The notes beneath the pieces are model-generated. The model searched no databases and had not been told where the DNA came from. It was given only the letters and a program-made list of their open reading frames with translations. Below, in pieces: positions 12,830-24,900 of a stretch of 64,000 bases of DNA. The stretch's first letter is position 1. Each line of letters begins with the position of its first letter. This stretch comes from Istiophorus platypterus (taxonomy: Eukaryota; Chordata; Actinopteri; Istiophoriformes; Istiophoridae), in the NCBI GenBank assembly GCA_016859345.1, contig CM029115.1, positions 8,493,501 to 8,557,500 on the forward strand. Direction: 5' to 3'. Made by a program: the position numbers and the translations under genes.

Positions 12830-13165
12830 TGTGTAGAATTACTGGATTGCCTATTTAATTGGGTACTTGATGGGCAGAATCAACAGCAATTTGATCCCTG
12901 AATAAATGTTTAAATAATTTTTTAAGCATTAATGCGAAACATTCTCTGATTTGGAAATGCAAGGATTTGCTGCTCTTCTATCTACTCTTTTATATCATTT
13001 TACACTAAGTGGCTCTCAGGTTTTGGACTGTTGCTGGTCAAAACAAACAATCTGAAGATGTCACAGTGGGCTCTGCACTTTTGTACAGTTTATAGATGAA
13101 ACGATTCATTGATTATATCTAAAAAAAAATCATTATTAGTAATATTTAATGGAGCCCTAGTCTAG
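12830..13165 (+). repeat. teleost repeat of the cgattaatcga-ended family, best preserved copy
   Basis: The order of words caaggatttgctgctcttct, ggttttggactgttgctggt, caaaacaaacaatctgaaga, gatgtcacagtgggctctg and gatgaaacgattcattgatt, ending gagccctag, is that of a repeat I recall as abundant in percomorph fish. It lies in intron 1 of dtx1. Confidence 0.7.
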
Positions 13166-15403
13166 AGTGTTTCTTTTCACTGCTCAAACACAAATATGAG
13201 TGTTATTTATTTTAATAGTAACATAGACATGAAGATAATACTAAATGAATGGGATGTTATAGTTTGCATTAGGCTCTGTTTGGTATGTGCAGGTCTGCCT
13301 GTTTTCCAGCAGAGACCATAGATTAGTTAGCTTTAAATACCTCTCACGCAGCATTGAGCCATATGATGCTGGACCTGTTACTGGCCTCTCCTTCTGTAGT
13401 TAAAAAGAAAAAAAGCAGCACTTTGTTTTAATAGGCTCAACATAGCCCCGGGGAAATTGGAAGGGCTTGTCAATTATAAGGATATATTATAGAGCTTCAT
13501 CTGGGTGCTTCCCATCTGCATTTGCTCCCATAGCAGCAGCACGAGGAAGAGCATTAACTACGAGGTGATTTGGGCCCTAATTCACTGACACAGATCCCTG
13601 CTCTCTGTCCAAGAGTTGAGCGTTGTATGAGAACAGGATGGGGTCCAGTGAATGACAGAGTGGAAAATATGAAGAATGGCTCAGCTCAACAGCCTTGGTG
13701 AGGAGCCAGGAGAGACGATGGAGAGCGAGGGGAAAGCTGGCGTCAGCAGCGGATGAGATGAGAGAGTGGAGGAGGAGTTGACTCTGTTGGCACTGTGCTT
13801 AGGGAAAGGAGTAGTAGGGACGTTCATATATGGGCTCCCCTCTCAGCCCCAGGGACGGCTTCCATGACAACAAAACCTCTCCTCAGTGTTTCCGTGACAA
13901 CAAAGCTCAAATACCATGCATTTTCCATCGCATGTTCAGCTACTACCTGTTGGTAATACATCAGGCTTTCGTCACCGACAGTTTCCATTAAGGGGTTTCC
14001 TCACGGCTCCCGGGGTGACCGCAGAGGCGTTAGTAGGAAAGAACACACACATCAATAAACACGTTGTTAGATTTTGATAAGATTTACCGCTCACTGTGTT
14101 GAGTGAAGCAGGTTTACTCCCTAGATGAAATCTAGCGAGAGTGGATTTGGTCCCACGATGTCAAAGCCACACTTTCACGCCTTTTTTCTTATCAGTTATT
14201 TGATCATTCAAATGCAGCGTACGAAGAGTATACAACATCAGTGAGGTTTTTTTGTTTAACAAAAATAGAAAAAAAAAAAAAAAGTTAAAAGAACATTTAT
14301 TTTGACATATTAAAGATGGGAAGGAGTCGTGCTTTGAGGATAAGTTACATCTTCAGTCCACACTGTACATCTTTTAAAGAAATACAACATGTGCATAAAT
14401 TGCATTGGTATAAATTCTGATGAAAGCATCTCCCCACAACAAACTAGGAAGCATCAGTTTGCTGATCTCTCTGTCCCAGCAGCAGGCCTCTTAGGGCAGT
14501 CAAGGATCGTACAGTTTAATGTCGCATGTTCAGACAGGCCCTCCTTCACTTCTAGTGGAAAACAAAGCTGTTAAGTATGGCGACCGGCATGGCTTCAGAT
14601 GGCGAATAGACCGCAGGAAGTCTCCCCCCCCGCTGGGATGTGACAGGGCAGCCAAGCTCACCCTGAACTACCTTGCCCTGCGTGACAGTGGGGTTAGAGT
14701 CCCACAGCGAGCCGTGACGAGGCCATACATCACGCAGCCACGGCTCATCCGGGGGGAAACACACTGGTGTCGCGCAAGGACAGCTGGAGGACGACGTGGG
14801 AGGGAAGACAAGAGATGAGAGATGGATGACAGGATAGACGGCTGCCAGAGGCACACAGGGTCAGACAGGAAGTGGCCGCTCTTGCTTAGTTTCCTGTTAG
14901 GAAGAAAGAGCATGAAGGGTCAAAGGGAGAACATTAACACCAGCTTTTTGGCAGAGGCAAAAATATATACAGCAGTAAATTAAAGCAGAAATGTAGGCAG
15001 TGAGCAGAGGTTCAGGCTGAGTGTTTAGAATAAAACCTCTCACATGAGACCACAGGACTTCTGCGTTGTTGACGTCTCTGCATTAGCAGGAAATTATTAA
15101 AAGAATAACTCAGGTTCGGCAGAACTCTGCTCTTATTTTTACAGTCTTGTGACCATCATTTCTATTGGTACCAGTAGCGTTTTACTTATAACATTCACTG
15201 CTCAGATATGGCAATGCAAAACCTTCACTAAAAAGAGGTCTAAACGGGCAAGAAACAAGCGGTCAGATAATCATACACGTTTTAAAGATACATTCAGGAT
15301 AGCCAGACTTATTTGGGAAAGGAGGAAGAGGTAAATATCAAAATGATTACTGTCCATTAAAAACATCCAAAAGTTTTCAGACTAACTTCCTGTTTCAGTT
15401 ATG

Positions 15404-16022
15404 AAGGAACAGCTTGACATTTTGAGAAATAATTATGCTTATTCACTTTCACGCCAAGACTTAGATGAGAATATACCAAGGTCATGACTGTGATAAAGGC
15501 GAAGCTAGTCGACAGTTACATAAGCTCAACGTCAAGACAGCAAACAGGGGAAACCATTAGCTTGACTCTGTTCAATGAAAAAAAGATCCTGTCGTATCTC
15601 TAAGGCTCACAAGTTAACATGTTGTATCTTGTTTGTTTAATCTGTACACATACATCTATTTGTGGGTTTAGAGAAAGTTGTGTGCTGCAGCTATTTCAAG
15701 GCAAACAACAATTTGTTGCTTGGATGTCACTTTGCCCACAGGGACGTAACACTAGCTCCAGCAAATAACTTCCCAGAAAACGACAACTTGTCAGTTTTAC
15801 AATTTTATGTTTGTGGATGGATTAAACAAGCAAAATATAACTTTGGACAGAGCCAGGCTAGTTGTTTTCCCCTGCCTCCATAGTACAGCTAAGATAAGCT
15901 AATCATATCTCCCGGCCCTAGCTACATATTTAACAGACAGATATGAGTGGTATCTATTTTCTCATCTTCCTCTTGGCAAGAACGCAAATCCATATATTTC
16001 CCCGGATGTTAAGCTATTCCTG
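15404..16022. mobile_element. foldback (long terminal inverted repeat) nonautonomous element
   Basis: The left end (agcttgacattttgagaaat, then cgccaagacttagatgagaa) and the right end read in reverse (agcttaacatccggggaaat, then tgccaagaggaagatgagaa) are imperfect inverted copies over about 100 bases. The middle has cgtatctctaaggctcac and cttgtttgtttaatctgtac. I recall this as a very common percomorph repeat with long inverted ends. No transposase is encoded. It lies in intron 1 of dtx1. Confidence 0.72.
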
Positions 16023-16754
16023 TTTGTCATAGTTTGGCAAGTATGGGTGTGCACACCTCAGGTTTTAGTACATAAATGAAAGAAGTTGAATGAGTACAAT
16101 ATATGACCTAATCTTTTAGGTAGTTCACAACCTGCCTGGTCAATGGAGTTTTCATGTTTTTTTGTCCGATCAGACCGGTCCGATCATTTTAGCAATTGCC
16201 GTCATCTTCCCAGATGTCTGTAATTACATTGGTGAGTATGATGATGTACAGATGGAAATTAGGGCCAAAATTATGAAAATAAGACTTAAACGTGGCCAAA
16301 ATGATTCTTTGGCAAGATTCATGGAAAGTCATGTCTGCTTTGTTCATAGTAGTATATAATATGAAAGTATGGATCAGAAGCAGTGTGTTAAAATATGGTG
16401 CCCAGTCTGTGCATCTCATGTGTTATCGATCAAAACCTAGATCTAAACATCAGATTTACTTTTTTTTTTTTTCATTAAGATGGGTAGACCATTAGGATTG
16501 TGAGGAACTTTTGCTATTACTGATCATTGCCAAAAACACAAACAAATCTCTGACTTTCCTTGGATCAATGAACGTTTTATTTTAAAAATTCTTTAAGAAG
16601 AATCATTAGAATTTTCATTATTATCTTCAGAGAAAATAGAAACCAGATAAGCATACTATGAGCAGGCAGGGATGCAACTGGGAGAGACAGTTGTGCATGG
16701 CTGACTGACTGAAGATGTGAGAGACATAGGCAGCTGGCTCACTGAGCAGTCATC

Positions 16755-16756
<2 letters not shown>

Positions 16757-16792
<36 letters not shown>

Positions 16793-16818
16793 TATGTGTG
16801 TGTGTGTGTGTGTGTGTG
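16757..16818. repeat. (GT)n microsatellite
   Basis: A near-continuous GT dinucleotide run interrupted by two gtat units, in intron 1 of dtx1. Confidence 0.9.
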
Positions 16819-17599
16819 GGCAGTTCTCAGCAGCTCTAAATGAAATTAGCCATCAAGCTGAGTCCTTAAGCAGCCGTCTGCAACAGGGACTCAAGGTCAG
16901 GCTCGCTGATTCTGCTGATGCATTTTATTCTCTGGAGCCAGCACCAGGCTGCTGGACGAGGGCTTGCTGCTGCCCACCAACCCCTCTGCTCATTCTCACA
17001 CCCGTTCATCCTCTAAACACACTCACACCCCTCCATTATCACCATGGTCCTCCCTGGCAGGAGTGTGCATTTACCCGTTAAATTAGGTGGGGGAAAGATG
17101 GGTTGACGGTCTCCGTTGGAGTGCCTGGGTACCCTTGCTGATGTGTGGCAGGGAGATGGATTGGCAAAGGTGTCCTGATTTCCCATGTGACTACAGTAAT
17201 TGTGCTATAATGGAGGCGCGCGCTGAGTGGTCATCAGTAGAGGGAAAGAGGTACAAAGCCATCAGCTCCACATCCCTCTCTTTCTTGTCGCAATACAGAG
17301 TAGTAGAGTGCATAGTGAGACAGCAGGGGATTGTGGGTATGTCTGTGTCTCTGAAAGGCCGTTCATGCAGTTTAATACACAGTCAGAGCCTCTGGAGTCG
17401 AAGGATTTTTTTCTAGCATTGAAATATTATGTTTTTCATTACTCTTGAGCCACCGCTTTTAATGCTACAGTTTGCAACCATATTCCCTCAGGCCAGGTGG
17501 TGGAGTGCCACACCGCATCTCCATCAGTCGGTCAGGTTGCTGCCTCAACACTTGTTAGCTCCTTGATGAGCTTGAGACTGAAGCAATATTAAAACTGCG

Positions 17600-17850
17600 T
17601 GTCACCAGATATTAATCTAATTATCGTTATAATTATGCTTTTTCTTGTTAATCATTTATATGATTATTCCTTTACTCCATTAATTTTCAAAGATAATGAA
17701 AAATTCTCATTTGATGAAATGAGGAAAAGCAAACTCTGTAGCAAAAGCAAATTCTGTATTTGTAAAACTTTAACCAGAAAGTATCGGTTATTTTTACTCA
17801 TTAAATCAGACAAGTTTTTAGCCTCTCGACTAATCAACTGATTAAAATAA
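17600..17850. repeat. possible degenerate copy of the cgattaatcga-ended repeat
   Basis: AT-rich sequence with ctaattatcgttataatt at the left and ctcgactaatcaactgatt at the right, plus a middle resembling the family. Divergence is high, so the assignment is tentative. Confidence 0.4.
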
Positions 17851-18248
17851 AGTAAAAGGAAACTCCAGCAATTTTACACATGCTTTACACATTGCATTTT
17901 TTAATCTGTCTCTTCCAAGTTCCCCAACTTTACGGTAGTGACATACTAAATTGCTAGAGTAGTCTTTTAATGTCTGAAACATTTAAACAGCTATCAAAGT
18001 GAGAGCCACTTTCTGTAGACAAATCGCTTAATTAACATGAATCTGCAAAGCCTCCAGAGGTATCAAAGATACAGAACATAGACAATTTGCATTTCAAAAA
18101 AAGTGATGCAGAAGTTGAACACTGGTTTATTCTGCTGCACATCAATCATTAGTGATTCACCCACAGGTGGAGTTATTTACATGCTGTGACAGACAGAACC
18201 AGAGTGACTGTCCTTATCTTCTCCCTCTTCATTGTCCTTTGCTTTCAG

Positions 18249-18996
18249 GCACCATGAGACCAGTGCAGAGGAACTTCTACGAGCCCTCGTCTGCCCCAGG
18301 GAAAGGCGTGGTGTGGGAGTGGGAGAATGACAACGGTTCATGGACACCCTATGACATGGAGATCTGTGTTACCATCCAAAACGCCTATGAGAAGCAGCAC
18401 CCCTGGCTGGACCTAACCTCTCTGGGCTTCTGCTACCTCATCGACTTCAACAGCATGTCGCAGACCAATAGGCAGAGCCAGCGCAAGCGACGTCTGCGGA
18501 GACGCATGGACCTTGCCTACCCACTCATCATGGGCTCCATCCCCAAGTCGCAGTCCTGGCCTGTGGGAGCCAGTTCCGGCCAGCCCTGCTCCTGCCAGCA
18601 GTGCATCCTGGTCAACAGTACAAGAGCGGCCTCTAATGCTATTCTGGCCTCTCAGCGGCGTAAGCTCTACGGAGGGACTGCGGGCAACACGGGCGCTACA
18701 GGAACTCTCACCATAGTGCGGCAGAGCAACACCTTTGCCGGGACCTCCCTCTGGTCCCCAACATCCGCCTCCTCCGGCACCAACAACAATAACATAAGCG
18801 TGGGAGGTGGGCAAGCCAAGGCTGAACAGGTGCAGTTGCCGCTGCCCGCTGCCAACTTCCCCTGTTCCCCCGTGATGCCATCTCTTTCATCCGCCCATGG
18901 ACACCATGCTCTCACCATCAATGGACAGAACAACCTGAACCGGCCGGGCACCCAGCGCATTTCCATGGGCACTGCCAGAGGAGCCATCCCACCAGG
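18249..18996 (+). CDS. dtx1: dtx1 coding exon 2: WWE domain 2 and linker
   Basis: This 748-bp exon starts after a pyrimidine-rich acceptor (ctttgctttcag) and ends with donor gtaatg. It opens with GTMRPVQRNFYEPSSAPGKG and carries the VVWEWEND and MDLAYPL segments of the second WWE unit, then PKSQSWPVG and the cysteine cluster PCSCQQC. The last third is Ser, Gly, Asn and Thr rich (NNNN at 18782-18793), where mammalian DTX1 has a long proline-rich SH3-binding stretch. The exon finishes with NNLNRPGTQR. Phase is 2 at the 3' end, joining exactly to the next exon as GG|C. Confidence 0.95.
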
Positions 18997-21900
18997 GTAA
19001 TGACGTTTGCAAACACAATCATACATTTCCCTTATTCTCCAGTTTGGATTGTTTGCTGTCTGCAGTAGCCTGTTTCTAGTCACAGAGCATGTATAATGTT
19101 CGGATTAGGTTGAATTTACATTTCAGCCGAGCCAATGGGTGGATATAAAGAGCATCTCCATTTCAGCTTGTCTGTTTCACAAAGCTGTAGCCAGCATGTG
19201 TCTGGTGTATTGTACTATGTCATTTACTTTCTTTCTCAGCCTCTCTTTGTTGATTCATGACTGCACTCGTTAACATGCAGATCAGTGGATATTCAGAAAA
19301 AGCTTCGGGTCCAGCTGATTCTCCTTTACTGAGGAAGAATCCGATTCCTCCATATATGTTTCGCCATGGTTACTGCTCTGTAATTAGCTTATGTTGGTCC
19401 CAATAGGCGTGAAAAAGTGCAACTCCTCTAGATCATTGTGTCGCTTCTGCTTTGTGCTAAATTGTTTCTATCACATTACGCTTTCCCCGTTATGTCATGA
19501 GATGTGAAAAATTCTGACGTTGCACGTGAATGATCTGGATGTGTGTGTAACTGTCATTGTTTTATTATGCGGGCGTGTATGAAACATGGTTCTGGTGTAA
19601 CTGTAGAAACCTATTTGCCATGGAGGCACAGCTCCACTGGGGAAGAATGAATAATGGATCAAGGAAAAATGGGAGCTTCAGCAGAGCGCTCTGACCTCAG
19701 AGCAATTCAGCGAGAGGAGCCAAGGAAAAGAAGTGTCTAGCATTGTAACCGATACTTCAGTCTCCTATCCTGCTTTCTTTTACTAAAATAAACCCTCTCC
19801 TGATCTAATTTAATTCCATTTTGTTCTTGCTGCTCATGGGGAGAGACACACTTACTGCATGTTTGAATAATACTGTCCTTCACCCAGGCACACATGCTTC
19901 CTCTTTCTGTGGCCTAATTCTGTGTAACTGAAAGGAAACGTGTAGGGTTTTTGCTCATCATAACAAACAAGGACCTTGTTTCATACAATGAGCAGGTGGG
20001 AAACGATGGTCTCTGTGCAAAGCCAGGATGGATTGGACAAACTCAGGGGCGTTTGTTCTGTATTTTAACAATTCGTTGAAATCTCCCGTGCGTGTGGAGC
20101 TGTGGATGACATTTGACTTTTTCACCTCGCAGCACAGGGGGTTCAGACAGAGAGAGTGAGAGCACGAGAGAGGAAGAGAAAGGGGGTGAGGTAGTGTACG
20201 CTGGTTCCCAGGCGAGTGGCTCGACATACAGGATGAGTGTGGTTAACATACACACAGCAGGACATGAGAGCTGACAAACGCACACACACAAACTGAAGTG
20301 TGAACTCCCTCGCATATTCCCACAAGCATGCTACAGACTGATAACAGAGGAACCCACACAAAATGTAAAACATCAGATCTGTTTTTCGCACACCCACACC
20401 CCAATATAATTGGTGTTGGGTGCAAGGAAGGTATTGGGCACACTGTGGCTTGTTTACAAGAGTTTATGTGGCTGCTTTCCACACATAAACAACCATGCTG
20501 CTTCTGATTACAGATCTGTTTTTGCTAGATTAATATAAAAATTATTTATGATTTCACAAATTATGATTGATTTTACCTTTGCATAAGCTAACACAGCAAT
20601 ATGTGTTTTGATGACCTGTGTATCATTGAGGAAGAAGGCTGCAGTTGAGATATTGATCTTTTTAGTGTCTCAAGATGCCAATGGTTGTTTGCTGTAAAGG
20701 GGGTGAGGGTGGTGGTGGGGGGGGGGGTGTATTGCTTCATGCATTTGTCTTAGGAGCACAAATATTAGAAGTGGCACCATCTGCTGGTTTGTGTCAACAC
20801 ATCCGTTTATCTTATTATTGGGCCAATGCAGCCCACTTTATCAACACCTGCCTTTAGATGTTACCTGCTATAAGTTGAAGACCTAAGGTGAAGGAGCAAC
20901 ATGTTTTGAATATTAAATTCACATATTGTTCATATTGATGCATATGTCAGAAACAGTGAAAACCTACTGTTCGATCCAGAAAGTGGCAGAAAATTGTGAA
21001 AAAAAGGTTGCAAAGATATTCAGTATACAATGATATAAAGTCAATAGTAAAACGCTAGTTATTAAAAAAAGATGTTTTTTGACATCAGGTATTTTGGTAA
21101 AGTCATTTTTTTGACATAAAGTGTAAAACCGCAGTTTCTCACAATGAGATTCCTTGTGATGATACGATAACTCGGGAGATGAGAAGTGAAAATACAGATT
21201 TAAAAGATAAACATATGTATTTTGTGGTGGGATGAACAGTAAAAGAATCACACAAGATCTCTGGGGATTTTTTTTCTAATCAGTTCTTTTTTGTCAGCCA
21301 AACCACATCCTCTTTTGCAGTTTCTCAGAGTTAAGACCTGGGCTTCTCATCGTTAGACAGGAAGTACTCAGTAGTATTGCTTTCTGTAAAAAGCCTAAAG
21401 ATGTGGAGAGAGGGAAAAGATAAAAGGTAAGTAAAAGAAGAAGCCCAGTTTTCTACAAAAAAAAAGAAAAATCATTTGAGTAGAGTGTGTTCACATGTGC
21501 ACGCTGCTGCTGGCTGAGTTTAAGAGCTCCTTCTGTTAAGTCTGCTCGTCTGAGTTTTGACTCGAGGGCTCTGTGTCAAGTGCAGAAATAATTATCCTTC
21601 AGTGGGCCGCTTGACCGCTCTGCTGCGGCGCGCCGCATAAGACAAAAATTAATATTGAAACGAATGAATAATTCATGACAGCTCAGCTGGACCAAACTAA
21701 TGTAATTTGGAGATTCTTAGTTTCATTATTGCAGATATATATTTAGGGCATTTCAGGTGCATTGTAAAGCGTATTGCCCGCGTTTTATCCCCCCCAGGGT
21801 ACAGTAAGGGGTAGGGTTTGCCTCTACCTCCCACTACCGACATCAATATGCAATTAAGCGCTCATGGAGTTCTCTCCCTCTAAGCCCCCTCCCACTGTTT

Positions 21901-24900
21901 TTATGGTGCATAATAAACAGATGAGGAGATATTAGTCCTCTGTCAGCACTTTTTGAACTAGGCCTAATGTGGTCACTCTATTTGGAGAATCACATCACTC
22001 TTGGTCTGATTAAGTCCAGAGGTTCCCTCAGGAAAGGAAGGATGATACTGAGCAGGGATCAGAAGAGCAGCAGTGACCTTCATGCCCTGACCTGACAAGG
22101 ACCGTAATTGATGTGGTGTTAATGGGTTAGGTATGAAGGGGGTGGATTTATCACTTTATTGCATTGGTTTTAGGTCAGAAATTACAACATTCGATGTGAA
22201 AAATAGCACCATAGGAAATTCTTTTCCATTCATTTTAAAAGAAATGTTACTGCCCTCCATTAAAGTTTTGAGTGTAGCCAGGCACAGGTTTTTTATGCAG
22301 AGAAGGTGGATAGAATGAAGCAAATAAGTGAACACAGGTCAGGAGGAAGAGAAAAATTAGAGTTGGCAGGGCGAAAGAAATGCAGAGGTGACACGGTTCA
22401 ATCTGGTTTGCTGAATGTGCCTCGTCAAAACGGGAGTCCTGGAACTGCAGTGTTGTGGTGGAAAGGCAATTCTGCGCTTATTTACATTGATGATGAGGTA
22501 TATGGCTCATAAAATCTGAGTACAAGCGCATGCATTTAGCGCATATTGTTCAGGATTATCATCCAGATTCAGTCTTTTATCATAGAAATGAGAGATTAGA
22601 CAAAAGATCTTGATGCACCCCTAAATTTTTGACAACAGGGATGATGGTGTTTTAAGACAAATTTGATTTGAGGAGATAAACAAGGAGCAAAGGGAAAGAG
22701 TTAAAGGCAGAATTAAACCCTGGGAGTCATCCAGCAGTAGGGATTGTCAGCAGAGTGTCAGGAGGTGACGTATGTGTTAGACCCCTGGACTCAAAGCACA
22801 ACCAAGACAGAAGGGGTCAGCGCCTCCAGAGGTGCACATTTCCATTAAAAAAAAAAAAAAAGAAAGAAAGAAAAAGAGTCGAGGGAAAAGAGCTTAGCAG
22901 CGAGAAGAACGAGATGGAGGGTGGCAGCTTCACACAGGCTACAGGTTGACTGGCTGTTAAGAGCAGAGCCTTGTATGGAACCAGTTGCTGCAGTGCATAG
23001 ATGCAGGATCATGATTAATGGTTAACGTTTTTTGTCTGTTTGTTGTTTTGTTTGTTTTTTTGAAGTCAACAGTGTTGAGCTGTTTCATCAACTTATTTAT
23101 CACACAGTTCACTGTCCAGCTGATAGTGACGTCTTTGCCAGAACTGGAAAGCAATAAAAATGAAAAGCTCTCCTGATTAATGTGATGTTACAGATCCTTG
23201 ACAGATTCTCTTGCCTTAATTGCTTATAGGAGTGTGTTGTTTGTGTGAACTGTGCAAACAGCGCTCAGTGAGGTGGTGTTAAGGGCTCTCACGGTGTGTT
23301 GTCCCCTTTCTTCTCCTAATGGGAATTATTTGTTTGATCACTGCTCTCTCTGTGAACAACCTAAATTATACATGCACTGATAAACGCAGGCATCTTGTCC
23401 ACAGTGTGTTTGATTTGACTTAGGCTTAACTGTGTGTATGTTTAAATGAAGGAGGAAATCTCCAGCTGGGCAGCACCCACAGTAATTTGTTTTTTATTGG
23501 GTATTAGTTTCTGCTTTTATCCACGTTTCACTTTTGATATTGGTGTTTGATAAAGTGTTTGTCATTTCCTCTGCCTCCAACATTTTCCTCCTTGTAAACA
23601 AACGCCACCATCACTCTCCAGATGGACAGAATAGCCTGCCAACCCCTGACTTAAACTGCTGTTTTCACCAAGTGATTGGCAGCTGTGAAGCATGACTTTT
23701 CGATTGGGTAGATTTTGTTATAAGATCAGATCAGCGTTTCAGTTCCTGTGCTGTGTTTGAATGTGTGAAAGCACTTGCTATAATCTTTGCTTGCCAGTAA
23801 AATTAAACCTGTCGTAGTTTCACACCTCTAATTTCCACATTCCTGACACGAGGTGTTTATCACACCTACACATCACTGTATTTTTATTTTGACTCACATC
23901 GACTCGCACACTACAGGAGTCCACTAATCCTGGTCCCTTGTCCACTGGTGTGAGACTCAGTGTATCTGAGTCCCTACCAGAGATGTGATAGGACACAGCC
24001 TCATCCAGACCCCGTGTCTCTTCCAGTTATTGCACTAAGCCTATTGAAAGGCCTCCCCTGGCTCGGGAACAGAGGCTCTCGCTAATATCAAAGCGGTCTC
24101 TTGATGTGGATTTGTCGAACGCCTTGGAGCTGCAGGGGCAAAGACCTCAGTCGCTTCATGGTCAAAGAGCAGAGAGATTCGAACGTATATGTGCAGTAGT
24201 GTGTGTGTCCGTGGTCGATAAGTTGAGACAACTTAACAAGTGACTCAGTGAGCAGTGCCTTGTTTAAACCTCTGCATTTCATGTGACTTCTACCAATTTT
24301 TAAATTTTGCTACCCATGTCCATTTGCTACTTAACCCATTTAAAAGCAAACTCTAACAACCCCCCTTTTTTTTCCTTCCTTATTCATAAATAGGGTAGCT
24401 TCTTTCACAGTTGTGTTGACTATGCCATTTTCCATAGTGTTTGATGTAGAGAAGGATGCCATCTTTAGTGGTAGGTGTACATTGGAAAGGGTTTTGTCAG
24501 CATGTCACTAAAACCATCTCCTGCAGCAGTTTAGCTCATTATAAATTTAACCATTAGAGGTACAGTGAAGCAATTCCTTCATCAGTGTGTTCCTGTTGTT
24601 TAATGAGGACATCTTTAAGGATACACATACTTACGCATAAGCCAGTGAGAGACACAATACTCGTGCTGCCAATTGCATTAGACAGCGATGTAAATATATA
24701 ATGGGATGAAAAATGGTCAAACAAAAATGAACGGAGATTTTCAAAACGATCAAACCGCATTCTGCTGAATCGATTTCTGTTATGAATTCACTGACAATAA
24801 TTAAAGTTTGACTAGCAACTAGCTAGCTAATACCAATTAGCTGTTTTTTTTCTGAGTTGTTTTTTGTTCTCTTTTTTCTTGTCTTTTTGACAAATTTTTA

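Larger units (their letters stand above)
10079..15403 (+). other. dtx1: dtx1 intron 1, right-middle part
   Basis: Noncoding sequence with repeat copies at 11040-11580 and 12830-13165. A GC-richer patch at about 14520-14860 is open in one + and two - frames without recognisable homology. Confidence 0.55.
16023..18248 (+). other. dtx1: dtx1 intron 1, right end
   Basis: Noncoding sequence with a (GT)n run at 16757-16818 and a possible old repeat at 17600-17850. It ends with a good pyrimidine-rich acceptor (tcttcattgtcctttgctttcag region) at 18248. Confidence 0.6.

Noticed and set aside
18413..19083. - strand open frames of 133 and 138 codons over dtx1 exon 2
   Set aside because: They are shadows of the GC-rich dtx1 exon on the opposite strand, with no family resemblance.
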